64,000 bases of DNA, from NCBI RefSeq assembly GCF_006438875.1, contig NZ_RCZH01000004.1, positions 186,001-250,000 on the forward strand. Reading direction: 5' to 3'. The notes under the pieces were generated by a model. The model was given only the letters and a program-made list of their open reading frames with translations. It did not search any database and was not told the origin of the DNA. The DNA is from Flavobacterium pectinovorum. GTDB lineage: Bacteria; Bacteroidota; Bacteroidia; Flavobacteriales; Flavobacteriaceae. The translations under genes were made by a program, and so were the position numbers. Positions 50,904-60,077 of this stretch are shown here, piece after piece; the first letter of the stretch is position 1, and each line of letters starts with the position of its first letter.

Positions 50904-52382
50904 TTAATATGCCTTTGCAAATAGCACTCTTTTTGAAGACGGATTCCCAGTAAATACACAGGTTCCAGCCTCTTCAATAGCATCCAAAGGGATGCAACGA
51001 ATCGTAGCTTTTGTCAAATCTTTTATCTTCTCTTCGGTCGTAGCCGTACCATCCCAATGTGCAGATACAAACCCTGCTTTACCATCTAAAACTTCTTTAA
51101 ATTCCTCAAAACTATTTACTTCCGTAATATGAGTATTACGATAGTTTAACGCTTTATTAAATAAATCAGCTTGAATCTGTTCTAATAAATCATTTATATA
51201 AGTAACAATTCCTTCACCAGAAACGGTCTCTTTTGTCAATGTATCTCGTCTGGCGACTTCAAAAGTTCCGTTTTCTAAATCTTTTGGTCCAACAGCAATT
51301 CTAACCGGAACTCCTTTTAATTCCCATTCCGCAAACTTGAATCCTGGTTTTTGAGTTGTTCTGTCGTCGTATTTAACCGAAATCTTCAATTTCTTCAGTT
51401 TCGCTGTCAATTCATTAACTGCAGTTGTAATCTCTGCCAATTGTTCATCTGTTTTATAAATAGGAACAATCACGACTTGTATTGGCGCTAAATTAGGAGG
51501 CAACACCAATCCCTGATCATCAGAATGCGTCATTACCAAAGCTCCCATCAAACGAGTAGAAACTCCCCAAGAAGTTCCCCAAACGTGTTCTTGCTTTCCT
51601 TCGGCATTAGCAAACTTTACATCAAATGCTTTTGCGAAATTTTGTCCTAAAAAGTGAGAGGTTCCAGCCTGCAATGCTTTTCCGTCTTGCATTAAAGCTT
51701 CAATACAATAGGTTTCATCAGCACCGGCAAAACGTTCCGTTTCTGTTTTTATACCTTTAACAACCGGAATTGCCATAAAGTTTTCTGCAAAATCAGCATA
51801 AACATTCATCATCTTTTCAGATTCCTCAAGCGCTTCTGCTTTTGTAGCGTGAGCCGTATGTCCTTCCTGCCATAAAAACTCAGCAGTTCTCAAAAACAAA
51901 CGGGTACGCATTTCCCAACGCACTACATTTGCCCATTGATTAATTAGTAAAGGTAAATCTCTATAAGATTGCACCCATCCTTTATAGGTAGACCAAATAA
52001 TTGCCTCACTTGTAGGACGAACAATAAGTTCTTCCTCTAATTTAGCATTTGGATCCACCATCAGTTTTCCGGGTCTGTCCGGGTCATTTTTTAATCTATA
52101 ATGCGTTACAATAGCACATTCTTTTGCAAATCCTTCTGCATTTTTCTCTTCTGCTTCAAACATGCTTTTAGGCACGAATAAAGGAAAGTATGCATTTTGA
52201 TGTCCTGTTTCTTTAAACATTCTATCTAACTCCGCCTGCATTTTTTCCCAAATAGCATATCCGTACGGTTTAATAACCATACATCCTCTAACGCCTGAAT
52301 TTTCGGCTAGATCTGCCTTTACAACCAGCTCGTTATACCATTTCGAATAATCTTCTGATCTTGTAGTGAGGTTCTTACTCAT
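50904..52382 (-). CDS. proS: Prolyl-tRNA synthetase (short, eukaryote/archaeal-like form)
   Basis: A 492-residue class II synthetase lacking the large bacterial editing insert. Motif 2 region [24 protein letters not shown] and motif 3 [12 protein letters not shown] are clear. The C-terminal anticodon-binding part runs from about 295, and the zinc-type C-terminal domain ends FAKAY. It charges tRNA-Pro. It lies upstream of the tRNA-Glu genes, with a -7 box TAGTTTTG at 52436-52443 that nearly abuts that of the divergent gene. Confidence 0.96.
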   Translation of the reverse strand: MSKNLTTRSEDYSKWYNELVVKADLAENSGVRGCMVIKPYGYAIWEKMQAELDRMFKETGHQNAYFPLFVPKSMFEAEEKNAEGFAKECAIVTHYRLKNDPDRPGKLMVDPNAKLEEELIVRPTSEAIIWSTYKGWVQSYRDLPLLINQWANVVRWEMRTRLFLRTAEFLWQEGHTAHATKAEALEESEKMMNVYADFAENFMAIPVVKGIKTETERFAGADETYCIEALMQDGKALQAGTSHFLGQNFAKAFDVKFANAEGKQEHVWGTSWGVSTRLMGALVMTHSDDQGLVLPPNLAPIQVVIVPIYKTDEQLAEITTAVNELTAKLKKLKISVKYDDRTTQKPGFKFAEWELKGVPVRIAVGPKDLENGTFEVARRDTLTKETVSGEGIVTYINDLLEQIQADLFNKALNYRNTHITEVNSFEEFKEVLDGKAGFVSAHWDGTATTEEKIKDLTKATIRCIPLDAIEEAGTCVFTGNPSSKRVLFAKAY

Positions 52383-52435
52383 ATTGAATAGTTTGGCACA
52401 AATTTTGTTTTAATTATTTTAACTAAATAGTTTGA

Positions 52436-52443
52436 CAAAACTA
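52436..52443 (-). promoter_or_regulatory. -7 box of proS
   Basis: On the minus strand TAGTTTTG. TTG copies occur 17 and 20 nt upstream on that strand (52461-52463, 52464-52466), suiting the flavobacterial -33 spacing. Confidence 0.6.
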
Positions 52444-52445
52444 AC

Positions 52446-52453
52446 TATTTTTG
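52446..52453 (+). promoter_or_regulatory. -7 box of the Tyr/Gly-rich lipoprotein gene
   Basis: TATTTTTG matches the consensus, 30 bp before the ATG and 2 bp from the opposite -7 box. Confidence 0.5.
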
Positions 52454-52483
52454 TAATGTGCAACAATAAAAAACACCACAGAT

Positions 52484-53458
52484 ATGAAAACTTCTACATC
52501 TCTCCGCCAAAACTCAAGTCATTTTTACTTAATTGGATTATTGAGTTTTCTACTAGCATCGTGTGGTTCTTACCAAAATACATCCTACCAAGACAATGAT
52601 GGTGTATATGGTGGCTCACAAAGAACGTATGCTCAAGCACCTAACAATACAAATAATCAATATAAGGATTACTTTAAATCATTACAAGACGATAATCAGC
52701 CAACTGAAATTTTTACAGATGTTGACAGTTATGGCAATTATGCTGACAGTGACAGTACTCAAACCGCTTCTGCTACAGCATATCCTGCATGGGGAAGTGC
52801 AAACACCGATGTTTCTGTAAACGTGTACTCTGACCCAACATGGTCAATGGGATTCGGTTTTGGATTTGGATATCCTTATTATGGATATGGAGGTTACTGG
52901 GGTTACCCTGGATATGCGTGGGGATACCCGGGATATTGGGGTGGCGGATGGGGCTACCCAGGTTACAGACCTTATTACGGATACAACAACTATGCGTATA
53001 ACTACGGAAGAAGAGGTTCTGCCGCTTATTATGGAGGAAGAAATTATGGCTACAACAGAAACTACACTACAAACAGAGGTGGCTACAATAGAAACTACAC
53101 TACAAATAGAAACTATACAACAAATAGAAATTACAACACAAACCGATCAAATGGTTATACTGATTTCAGAAGAAGTAATTCTGTAAACGGAAGAAACTAC
53201 AATTCTACTAATCCTAATTACACCAACAGAAGAGGTTCAAGTGCTCAATATACGGATTACACTAACAGAAGATCAAGCAGCAATACGAATACAAACAGAA
53301 GCTACAACTACAATAACAACAATAGCAGTCCAACCAGAAGCTACTCTCCTAGCCCATCACGTTCTATGAACAGCGGTGGCGGCGGAAGCATGAGATCATC
53401 TGGTGGCGGTGGCGGTGGCGGAAGATCTTACGGTGGAGGGGGCGGAGGAAGAAGATAA
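52484..53458 (+). CDS. Low-complexity Tyr/Gly/Asn/Arg-rich lipoprotein
   Basis: A 324-residue lipoprotein (lipobox LLASC). After an N/Q-rich start (30-110) comes a Gly/Tyr/Trp/Pro segment (about 125-180, GYPYYGYGGYWGYPGYAW...). Repeats of the type NRNYTTNR (about 190-260), a Ser/Asn/Arg region and a final Gly run with Arg (SGGGGGGGRSYGGGGGGRR) follow. No family is recognised. The composition is that of a disordered, possibly phase-separating or matrix protein on the cell surface. It may be a structural component of the envelope (inference). Confidence 0.8.
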   Translation: MKTSTSLRQNSSHFYLIGLLSFLLASCGSYQNTSYQDNDGVYGGSQRTYAQAPNNTNNQYKDYFKSLQDDNQPTEIFTDVDSYGNYADSDSTQTASATAYPAWGSANTDVSVNVYSDPTWSMGFGFGFGYPYYGYGGYWGYPGYAWGYPGYWGGGWGYPGYRPYYGYNNYAYNYGRRGSAAYYGGRNYGYNRNYTTNRGGYNRNYTTNRNYTTNRNYNTNRSNGYTDFRRSNSVNGRNYNSTNPNYTNRRGSSAQYTDYTNRRSSSNTNTNRSYNYNNNNSSPTRSYSPSPSRSMNSGGGGSMRSSGGGGGGGRSYGGGGGGRR

Positions 53459-53508
53459 TCTCTTCTTCCCTGTTCAGAATCGAAAAATCAAACTAAAACT
53501 TACCCAAA

Positions 53509-55068
53509 ATGAAAAAAATATTATTCCTACTAATTACAGGACTAACTGTTAGCGTCTCACATTCACAAGAAGTATCTGATGCTATTCGCTATGCACAAGA
53601 CAACATAACCGGAACAGCAAGATTCAGAGCGATGAGCGGTGCATTTGGTGCTGTTGGAGGAGATTTATCTGCTATAACTGTCAATCCTGCAGGATCTGCC
53701 ATATTTTCTAACAATCAGGTTGGAATAACTTTTAGCAATCAAGCTACAAAGAATAACTCTAACTATTTTGGTACTCAAACCAGCGACAAAGACAATTCGT
53801 TTATATTAAACCAAGCCGGTGGTGTTTTTGTTTTCCATGATCATAGCCCAAATAACAGTTGGAAAAAAATTGTAATTGGAGCAACTTACGAAAACACAAA
53901 AAACTTTGACAACAGTGTTTTTTCAGCAGGAACAAATCCAAATTCTATAGATTCATATTTTTTAGAATTTGCAAATCATGGTAATGGTGGAGCGCCAGTG
54001 CCTGTTGGACTTATTAATAACGATAGCTACACTTATACTTATAGAAATTTAGGATCTGACCTTCCTAATGGGCAATACCCAAACCTTTCAGGATATAATG
54101 CTCAACAAGCATATCTAGGTTATCAAGGAAAAATTATCGGCTACGATAATGCAACTAATTCTTACACAACAAGAGTTCCTGCGGGAGGAAGTTATTATCA
54201 AGATAACATAATATCTGAAAGTGGATACAATAGTAAGGTAAGTTTTAATATTGCAACTTCATATAAGGACAGAATTTATTTTGGAGCCAATTTAAATGTT
54301 CACGTTCTTGACTACAGAAGATCAACAAGCTTTTTCGAATCCAATATTAATCCATTGACAGCAACAGAAACCATATCTCGAGCAACTTTCAATAACAATT
54401 TATACACTTACGGAAATGGTTTTTCTTTTCAACTTGGTGCTATTGCTAAAGTTACGGAAGCTTTCCGTCTTGGTTTAGCTTACGAATCAAATACCTGGTA
54501 TGATCTTTACGACGAAACTTCCCAAAGCTTATTCACAGATAGACAAGCTATTAATCAACCTGAACAATATGCAGATGTAGCCCCAGATGTCGTAAACATT
54601 TACGAGCCTTACACGTTACAAACTCCTGGAAAAACAACTTTTAGTGCAGCTTATGTATTTGGAAAATCAGGTTTAATTAGTGTAGACTACTCTATTAAAG
54701 ATTACGGAAATACTAAATACAAGCCAACAAATGACCCAGGCTTTAGAGGTGTTAACAATCAAATTAGCAATCAATTAACCAGCAATGGAGAATTAAGAGT
54801 TGGTGCCGAATACAAAATAAAGCAACTGAGCCTTCGTGGTGGTTACCGCTTTGAAGGAAGTCCATATAAAAACGGAACTACAATTGGAGATCTAAACAGT
54901 TATTCGGGAGGTTTAGGTTATAATTTTGGAGCAACAAAAGTAGACCTGGCTTATTCTTATTTGGAAAGAAAATCAAATCCGGGATTTTTTGATATAGGAT
55001 TTACAGATGGCCCAAACATTACATCGAAACTAAATAATGTTTCTTTGACTTTATTATTTGAATTGTAA
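53509..55068 (+). CDS. FadL/OmpP1-type outer membrane protein
   Basis: A 519-residue outer membrane beta-barrel. Signal peptide (ending SVSHSQ), then RFRAMSGAFGAVGGDLSAITVNPAGSAIF, the family's NPAG motif. LGLAYESNTWYDLYDE, FSAAYVFGKSGLISVDYSIKD and LSLRGGYRFEGSPYKNGT are later barrel strands. Family members move hydrophobic compounds; the closest Bacteroidota group is often called hemin receptor, without proof. It follows the lipoprotein gene by 50 bp and ends at a good terminator. Confidence 0.9.
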   Translation: MKKILFLLITGLTVSVSHSQEVSDAIRYAQDNITGTARFRAMSGAFGAVGGDLSAITVNPAGSAIFSNNQVGITFSNQATKNNSNYFGTQTSDKDNSFILNQAGGVFVFHDHSPNNSWKKIVIGATYENTKNFDNSVFSAGTNPNSIDSYFLEFANHGNGGAPVPVGLINNDSYTYTYRNLGSDLPNGQYPNLSGYNAQQAYLGYQGKIIGYDNATNSYTTRVPAGGSYYQDNIISESGYNSKVSFNIATSYKDRIYFGANLNVHVLDYRRSTSFFESNINPLTATETISRATFNNNLYTYGNGFSFQLGAIAKVTEAFRLGLAYESNTWYDLYDETSQSLFTDRQAINQPEQYADVAPDVVNIYEPYTLQTPGKTTFSAAYVFGKSGLISVDYSIKDYGNTKYKPTNDPGFRGVNNQISNQLTSNGELRVGAEYKIKQLSLRGGYRFEGSPYKNGTTIGDLNSYSGGLGYNFGATKVDLAYSYLERKSNPGFFDIGFTDGPNITSKLNNVSLTLLFEL

Positions 55069-55096
55069 TTAAGAATAAATAGATGAATTGAAATTT

Positions 55097-55127
55097 CCGT
55101 CAGGTGTTACTTGACGGATTTTTTTTT
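55097..55127 (+). terminator. Terminator after the FadL-like gene
   Basis: CCGTCA...TGACGG stem (55097-55117, with a one-base bulge) followed by T9. Confidence 0.88.
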
Positions 55128-55152
55128 AGCCGTGATGATCCCGACGCTTCGG

Positions 55153-55327
55153 GCAATGTTACTAAGTTAAGCTTTTTTAGACAGTTAAGACTAAAAAAAA
55201 TCACGCAAAGGCACAAAGCCGCCAAGTTTATATAGATTTTCTTTGCGGATTTGTGCCTTTGCGCGAGATTTATTCAGCAAAGTATCGAAGCTTCGGGATA
55301 GATATTCCCTTAACTTAATGACATTGC
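55153..55327. repeat. Nested hairpins upstream of rimO
   Basis: Outer arms GCAATGTTACTAAGTTAAG (55153-55171) and its near complement (55309-55327), with CCCGACGCTTCGGG-like palindromes touching both. Inside lies another pair, CACGCAAAGGCACAAAG (55202) and CTTTGTGCC-like (about 55241-55266). No gene lies in this 417-bp spacer. Confidence 0.82.
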
Positions 55328-55485
55328 GCTTCGGGAGTATCCTTTTTATTTTTCCTTTAAAAATAAAAAGATACAAGCGATCCCGAAATTTCAGGAGATT
55401 GGCTTCACAAAAAACATCTAAAAGAAAAGGAAACAAGCGGTGTTTGAATAAAAAAGTGTAATTTTGCACTCCAATTTATAAAAGT

Positions 55486-56799
55486 ATGAGAACCAAGTCT
55501 TTAAAAAAGAACAAAATTAACGTAATCACTCTTGGGTGTTCGAAAAATGTGTATGACAGTGAAGTGCTTATGGGTCAGCTTCGTGCAAACGGAAAAGAAG
55601 TTGAACATGAAGCTCCTGCAGAAAGAGAAGGAAACATTATCGTAATCAACACTTGTGGTTTTATTGACAATGCTAAAGCGGAATCAGTAAACATGATTTT
55701 GGAATATGCTGATAAAAAAGAAAAAGGACTTGTTGATAAGGTTTTTGTTACAGGATGTTTATCTGAACGTTACAGACCGGATTTAGAAAAAGAAATCCCG
55801 AATGTAGATCAATATTTTGGTACAACTGAGTTACCTCAATTATTGAAAGCATTAGGTGCCGACTATAAACATGAATTATTAGGAGAACGTTTGACAACGA
55901 CTCCAAAAAACTACGCTTACCTGAAAATCGCTGAAGGCTGCGACAGACCTTGCAGTTTTTGTGCTATTCCGCTTATGCGTGGAAAACACGTTTCGCAAAC
56001 TATTGAAAAACTTGTTAAAGAAACTGAAGGTTTAGCAAAAAATGGCGTTAAGGAATTAATCTTAATTGCTCAGGATTTGACTTATTACGGTCTTGACATT
56101 TATAAGAAGAGAAATCTTGCTGAACTTCTGGAAGCTTTGGTAAAAGTTGAAGGTATTGAATGGATTCGTTTGCATTATGCCTTTCCTACTGGTTTCCCAA
56201 TGGATGTTTTGGAAATAATGAAACGCGAACCAAAGATTTGTAATTATATAGATATCCCGTTGCAGCATATTTCAGATTCTATTTTGAAATCTATGCGTCG
56301 CGGTACTACTCAGGCTAAAACTACTCAGTTATTGAAAGATTTTCGTGCTGCGGTTCCGGGAATGGCCATCAGAACTACTTTGATCGTTGGATATCCTGGA
56401 GAAACTCAGGAAGATTTTGAGATTTTGAAAGATTTTGTTCAGGAAATGAAATTTGACAGAATGGGTTGTTTTGCTTATTCTCATGAAGAAAATACTCATG
56501 CTTACTTATTGGAAGATGATGTTCCGGATGATGTAAAACAAGCCAGAGCTAACGAAATCATGGAGTTACAATCTCAAATTTCATGGGATTTGAATCAGGA
56601 AAAAGTTGGTCAGGTATATAAATGTATCATTGACAGAAAAGAAGGTGCTCATTTTGTGGGTAGAACCGAATTTGATAGCCCTGATGTTGACAATGAAGTT
56701 TTGATCGATGCATCTAAACATTACGTAAAAACTGGTGAATTTGTTAATATAAAAATAATAGAGGCTACAGAATTTGATTTATACGGAGAACCTGCTTAA
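55486..56799 (+). CDS. rimO: Ribosomal protein S12 methylthiotransferase RimO
   Basis: A 437-residue radical-SAM enzyme that adds a methylthio group to an Asp of ribosomal protein S12. N-terminal UPF0004 domain (LGCSKNVYDSEVLMGQL, NTCGFIDNAKAES, VTGCLSERY), radical SAM motif EGCDRPCSFCAIP, and C-terminal TRAM domain. The length is typical. Upstream lies a nested hairpin spacer. Confidence 0.96.
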   Translation: MRTKSLKKNKINVITLGCSKNVYDSEVLMGQLRANGKEVEHEAPAEREGNIIVINTCGFIDNAKAESVNMILEYADKKEKGLVDKVFVTGCLSERYRPDLEKEIPNVDQYFGTTELPQLLKALGADYKHELLGERLTTTPKNYAYLKIAEGCDRPCSFCAIPLMRGKHVSQTIEKLVKETEGLAKNGVKELILIAQDLTYYGLDIYKKRNLAELLEALVKVEGIEWIRLHYAFPTGFPMDVLEIMKREPKICNYIDIPLQHISDSILKSMRRGTTQAKTTQLLKDFRAAVPGMAIRTTLIVGYPGETQEDFEILKDFVQEMKFDRMGCFAYSHEENTHAYLLEDDVPDDVKQARANEIMELQSQISWDLNQEKVGQVYKCIIDRKEGAHFVGRTEFDSPDVDNEVLIDASKHYVKTGEFVNIKIIEATEFDLYGEPA

Positions 56800-56841
56800 A
56801 TTTACGCTAAAGAATTATCAATTTTAGATAAATATATTTTT

Positions 56842-57411
56842 ATGAAACCTACTCAATCTTTTTTTCTTTTGGTTTTTACTATGTTCTGTTTCAATTTTGC
56901 TTCGGCACAATACGGAAATGGATATAATAATGGTTACGGCGGTGGCGGTTATGGCAATAATAATGGCTATGGAAGAGGCGGTGGAATGGGAATGGATCGA
57001 AGCATGATGGCTGGTCAACAGCAAAATGCGCCAAGCAAACCTAAAGAAATTCCGGTAGAAGAAACGGCTGCTAAAATTGTTGATCAAATGAAACCGGAAG
57101 TAAACCTTGATGAACTTCAGGCAATTGCTATCACAAACGTTTTGGCAGACAGCATGAGAGAGCAAGGAATTCTTTTAAAAAATGAAAGCAGCAGTCAGGA
57201 TCAAAAAATTGAACAGATTAAAGCTTTAAGAGAAAGTACTACTAAAAAAATAACGGCTTTTTTAAATCCTGATCAAATAGAAAAGTACACTGCTTTTATG
57301 AATAACTTTAAAGAAATTAAAAAGTCAAAATCAAAAAAGAAAAAGGATAATAAGGATTCAGAAACAAAAGAAATAAAAGAAGATACAGGAGCAGCAAAAA
57401 TTCAAGAATAA
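56842..57411 (+). CDS. Secreted Gly/Asn-rich protein with LTxxQ-like helical domain
   Basis: A 189-residue exported protein (signal ending FNFASAQ). Residues 24-60 are Gly/Asn/Tyr-rich (GYNNGYGGGGYGNNNGYGRG). The rest is helical with LDELQAIAITNVLADSMREQ and FLNPDQIEKYTAFM, resembling the LTxxQ/Spy type chaperone helices. The C-terminus is Lys/Glu-rich. Function unknown; an envelope stress or metal-binding role would fit the fold (inference). Possibly cotranscribed with rimO or the amidase gene. Confidence 0.75.
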   Translation: MKPTQSFFLLVFTMFCFNFASAQYGNGYNNGYGGGGYGNNNGYGRGGGMGMDRSMMAGQQQNAPSKPKEIPVEETAAKIVDQMKPEVNLDELQAIAITNVLADSMREQGILLKNESSSQDQKIEQIKALRESTTKKITAFLNPDQIEKYTAFMNNFKEIKKSKSKKKKDNKDSETKEIKEDTGAAKIQE

Positions 57412-57445
57412 TTGTTTGAACCTCATCTTAAAAATCTAAGTAACC

Positions 57446-58351
57446 ATGTCAAAAAAACATTTTTGTTATCTGATTTTAGCAATTATTATTACTTCTTGCT
57501 CTACAAATCCTTATAAAAACACTGAAAAAGCTTACGATCAGCAGCTTAAAACCTTAGAGAATCAAATTACAAGTAAAGATCCGCAGGCAATTCCTCCTAT
57601 TCCTCCTGTTGTTATTGATACTTCTTATGCCTCACAATTAGGGATTGTAAAAGATACCTTGTCAAAAACAGGATCTACTTATTTACTAAATGGAGTTAAT
57701 ACAGAATGGGTTGGTACTGTAAATTTTAATTTAAGAAAACCTAGTTTTATTATCCTGCACCATACGGCGCAAGATTCTATTCAGCAAACTATTAAAACGT
57801 TTACTTTAACGAGAACACAGGTAAGCGCTCATTATATTATTTCTGAAAACGGAAAAGTAATTCAGATGCTGAATGATTATTTAAGAGCCTGGCATGCCGG
57901 CGCATCAACGTGGGGAAAAAATACTGATTTGAATTCTTCTTCTATTGGGATTGAACTTGACAATAATGGTTTCAAACCTTTTACGGAAGCACAAATAAGC
58001 AGTTTAGTTGCTCTTTTGACAAAGTTGAAAAAGGAATATAACATTCCAACACAAAACATTTTAGGTCATTCTGACATTGCTCCAGGTAGAAAACAGGATC
58101 CAAGTGCTTTATTTCCCTGGAAAACTTTAGCAGAAAAAGGTTTTGGAATCTGGCCTGACGAAGTTCTGGAAGAAGCTCCTTTTGATTTTAAAATTGAACA
58201 GGCTTTGAGAATTATTGGTTATAATACTAAAAATCTTTCGGCTGCAATTATAGCTTTCAAATTACATTATATTCAAACGGATGTAACGCCTACTTTAGAC
58301 AGAAAAACAATTGACACGATTTACTCGATCTACAAAAAACAGCTTCAGTAA
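57446..58351 (+). CDS. N-acetylmuramoyl-L-alanine amidase, lipoprotein
   Basis: A 301-residue lipoprotein (lipobox ITSCS). Amidase_2 domain at about residues 85-225 with zinc-binding His in FIILHHTAQDS and in NILGHSDIAPGRKQDP; the usual SAHYIISENGKV and LRAWHAGASTWG segments are present. A C-terminal peptidoglycan-binding-like helical part follows, as in AmiD. It cleaves the MurNAc-L-Ala bond of wall fragments in the periplasm. A strong terminator follows. Confidence 0.93.
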   Translation: MSKKHFCYLILAIIITSCSTNPYKNTEKAYDQQLKTLENQITSKDPQAIPPIPPVVIDTSYASQLGIVKDTLSKTGSTYLLNGVNTEWVGTVNFNLRKPSFIILHHTAQDSIQQTIKTFTLTRTQVSAHYIISENGKVIQMLNDYLRAWHAGASTWGKNTDLNSSSIGIELDNNGFKPFTEAQISSLVALLTKLKKEYNIPTQNILGHSDIAPGRKQDPSALFPWKTLAEKGFGIWPDEVLEEAPFDFKIEQALRIIGYNTKNLSAAIIAFKLHYIQTDVTPTLDRKTIDTIYSIYKKQLQ

Positions 58352-58375
58352 TACAAAGCAACTAATAATATAAAA

Positions 58376-58411
58376 CGCGTTTCTAAACATTTAGAAACGC
58401 GCTTTTTTTTT
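58376..58411 (+). terminator. Terminator of the amidase gene
   Basis: CGCGTTTCTAA-ACAT-TTAGAAACGCG followed by a T run; perfect 11-bp stem. Confidence 0.92.
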
Positions 58412-58900
58412 GCCACAGATACAGGGATTAAAAAGATTATTCCTTACTATGCGTTTTCTTTTGCCACAAATTTTTCTGTCAAAGTCGCAAATCTTAGACA
58501 CAGTTCATTTCGAGATTTATTAGGATTAAAAAGATTACTTCTTCCTGTACGTTTTCTTTTGCCACAAATTACACAAATTTTCACAAATCTTCCTTCCAAA
58601 GTCGCAAAGCTTAGACACAATATTGTCATTTCGAGGAATAAGAAATCTTCGCGAGAAGCTCGATAAAGATTGGATTCTTGTCACGGAGTTACTTATGGAG
58701 ATTTCTCGTTCGAAATGACAATATTGTGTTTCAATACTTTGCCGAAAGTTTCATTAATACATTATGGAAATTTCCTTAACATAACATCAATAAGCTTTAG
58801 CATAGATTCCGCGAAAAAAATTTGTAAAAATTTGTGCAATTTGTAACTAAAGAAAGAACCTACAAAGAAAATCTTTTTTAATCCCTGTATCTGTGGCAAA
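58410..58900. repeat. 490-bp composite of nested and tandem repeats
   Basis: The outer arms GCCACAGATACAGGGATTAA (near 58412) and the inverted copy (near 58872-58893) frame the stretch. Inside are two related tandem units (about 58428-58502 and 58527-58620), each with TTTCTTTTGCCACAAAT and AAAGTCGCAAA-CTTAGACACA. After them comes the TGTCATT hairpin at 58615-58729 and, further on, a GCAATTTGTAACTAAAG arm. No gene is present. Confidence 0.78.
58615..58729. repeat. Large hairpin, TGTCATTTCGAGG family, copy 3
   Basis: Perfect arms ACACAATATTGTCATTTCGA (58615-58634) and complement (58710-58729). The centre has AAAGATTGG (58665) and CGGAGTTACTTA 10 nt later, as in the copy at 22042. Confidence 0.9.
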
Positions 58901-58916
58901 AAAACTCCTAATAAAA

Positions 58917-58962
58917 AAGCTGCCAAAACATTAGTATGTTTCGACAGCTCCAAAAAAAAAAA
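58917..58962 (-). terminator. Terminator of the porin gene
   Basis: On the minus strand AGCTGTCGAAACA and TGTTTTGGCAGCT pair with two imperfect positions, followed by T6. A long A run on the other side (plus strand A15) follows. Confidence 0.8.
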
Positions 58963-58982
58963 AAAAATATCAATCTTTATCT

Positions 58983-60077
58983 CTAGAAAGAGTATGTTGT
59001 AGCAATTAATCCGAAGAATGATCCTCCTGTTGGATTAGCATCTTTGTCCAGAAAAACATCTTCTGATGCTGCGTCGTATCTAAACTCTGGAATTATAGTT
59101 AGTTTTCCAACTTTGTAATTTAATGAAACTGTGTTCGCAAAAACATTGGTTCCGGCAACTGTTCCTAAACTTGCTGCAGCATCTTTGGCATCAAAATATT
59201 CCATTCTGTATGCTAGGCTCAAAGTTGGCTTGAAAGCATAATTAGCATATCCTACTAATGAAAACCATTCCCCATCTAAAGTACTGTCAAAATCATTTTT
59301 AGTTTTAGCATAAGTTGCATTAAATCCTAAAGCAAAAGCATCTGTTATTGTTTTTGATGCCACAAAATCGATTTGTGATTTATTTTCATTAGATGGCACT
59401 ACCAAAGTTCCCGGAGTAGGGTTCGTACTTCCTGATGTAAAATTCAAGTACGCACTTCCTGTTTCTCCCACATATCCAACTTGTCCTATGTATGTTTTTT
59501 GACTAGAACCTGCATCCATCGCTGATTTGAAATCAGTAGGGTTTGTTATACCAAACATAGCGGTAAATTTACCTGATGTATATTGCGCTTTTACTCCTGT
59601 ATTAAAGAACGGTCCGTATGAAAATGCATATGACATACTGTAGTTTTTATTGCCTATAGCATCTAATACTTCATACCCAATGTGTGTTCCGAAACTACCT
59701 GCCACTACTTTAAATTTCTCTGTAATTTGATAGGTAAAGAACAATTGTTTTATTAAAAATTTAGAATAAATATCTTTATCTGTTGTTTCATTATATGAAA
59801 ACTCACCTGCTCTTTTTCCGAATCCTAAGTCTACAAAAACAGAAGCTTTTCCGAAAGTATGACTTGCTTGAACTGATGCCATTCCTAGTTCAAATGAATC
59901 CTGAGAGTTGGTAAAGCTCGTTAATCCGTTCATTTGTTTTGAAAAATCATATTTATAATAAGCGTCTGCTGACCCTCCCCAAGTGGTTGCTGGCGATACT
60001 GGTGTTTCAGTATCATCTTGGGCGAAGGCAAAAGAACTCGTTAACATCGCGGCAAAAATGTGTAATACTTTTTTCAT
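58983..60077 (-). CDS. Outer membrane porin, BBP2/OmpL-like
   Basis: A 364-residue outer membrane beta-barrel with signal peptide (ending SFAFAQ) and Tyr/Phe-rich amphipathic strands to the final Phe (LIATTYSF). The start WGGSADAYYKYDFSKQM and MASVQASHTFGKASVFVDLGFG match the BBP2 (PF07642-type) barrel family. Close relatives in flavobacteria often lie by ammonium transporter genes, which is not the case in this window. It diffuses small solutes. A long AT-rich leader lies upstream. Confidence 0.87.
   Translation of the reverse strand: MKKVLHIFAAMLTSSFAFAQDDTETPVSPATTWGGSADAYYKYDFSKQMNGLTSFTNSQDSFELGMASVQASHTFGKASVFVDLGFGKRAGEFSYNETTDKDIYSKFLIKQLFFTYQITEKFKVVAGSFGTHIGYEVLDAIGNKNYSMSYAFSYGPFFNTGVKAQYTSGKFTAMFGITNPTDFKSAMDAGSSQKTYIGQVGYVGETGSAYLNFTSGSTNPTPGTLVVPSNENKSQIDFVASKTITDAFALGFNATYAKTKNDFDSTLDGEWFSLVGYANYAFKPTLSLAYRMEYFDAKDAAASLGTVAGTNVFANTVSLNYKVGKLTIIPEFRYDAASEDVFLDKDANPTGGSFFGLIATTYSF

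Noticed and set aside
55191..55469. 92-residue minus-strand and 72-residue plus-strand frames before rimO
   Set aside because: Both are translations of the nested hairpins with no family similarity.
58447..58953. Two 60-63-residue minus-strand frames
   Set aside because: They translate the composite repeat region; the internal similarity between their halves reflects tandem DNA units.
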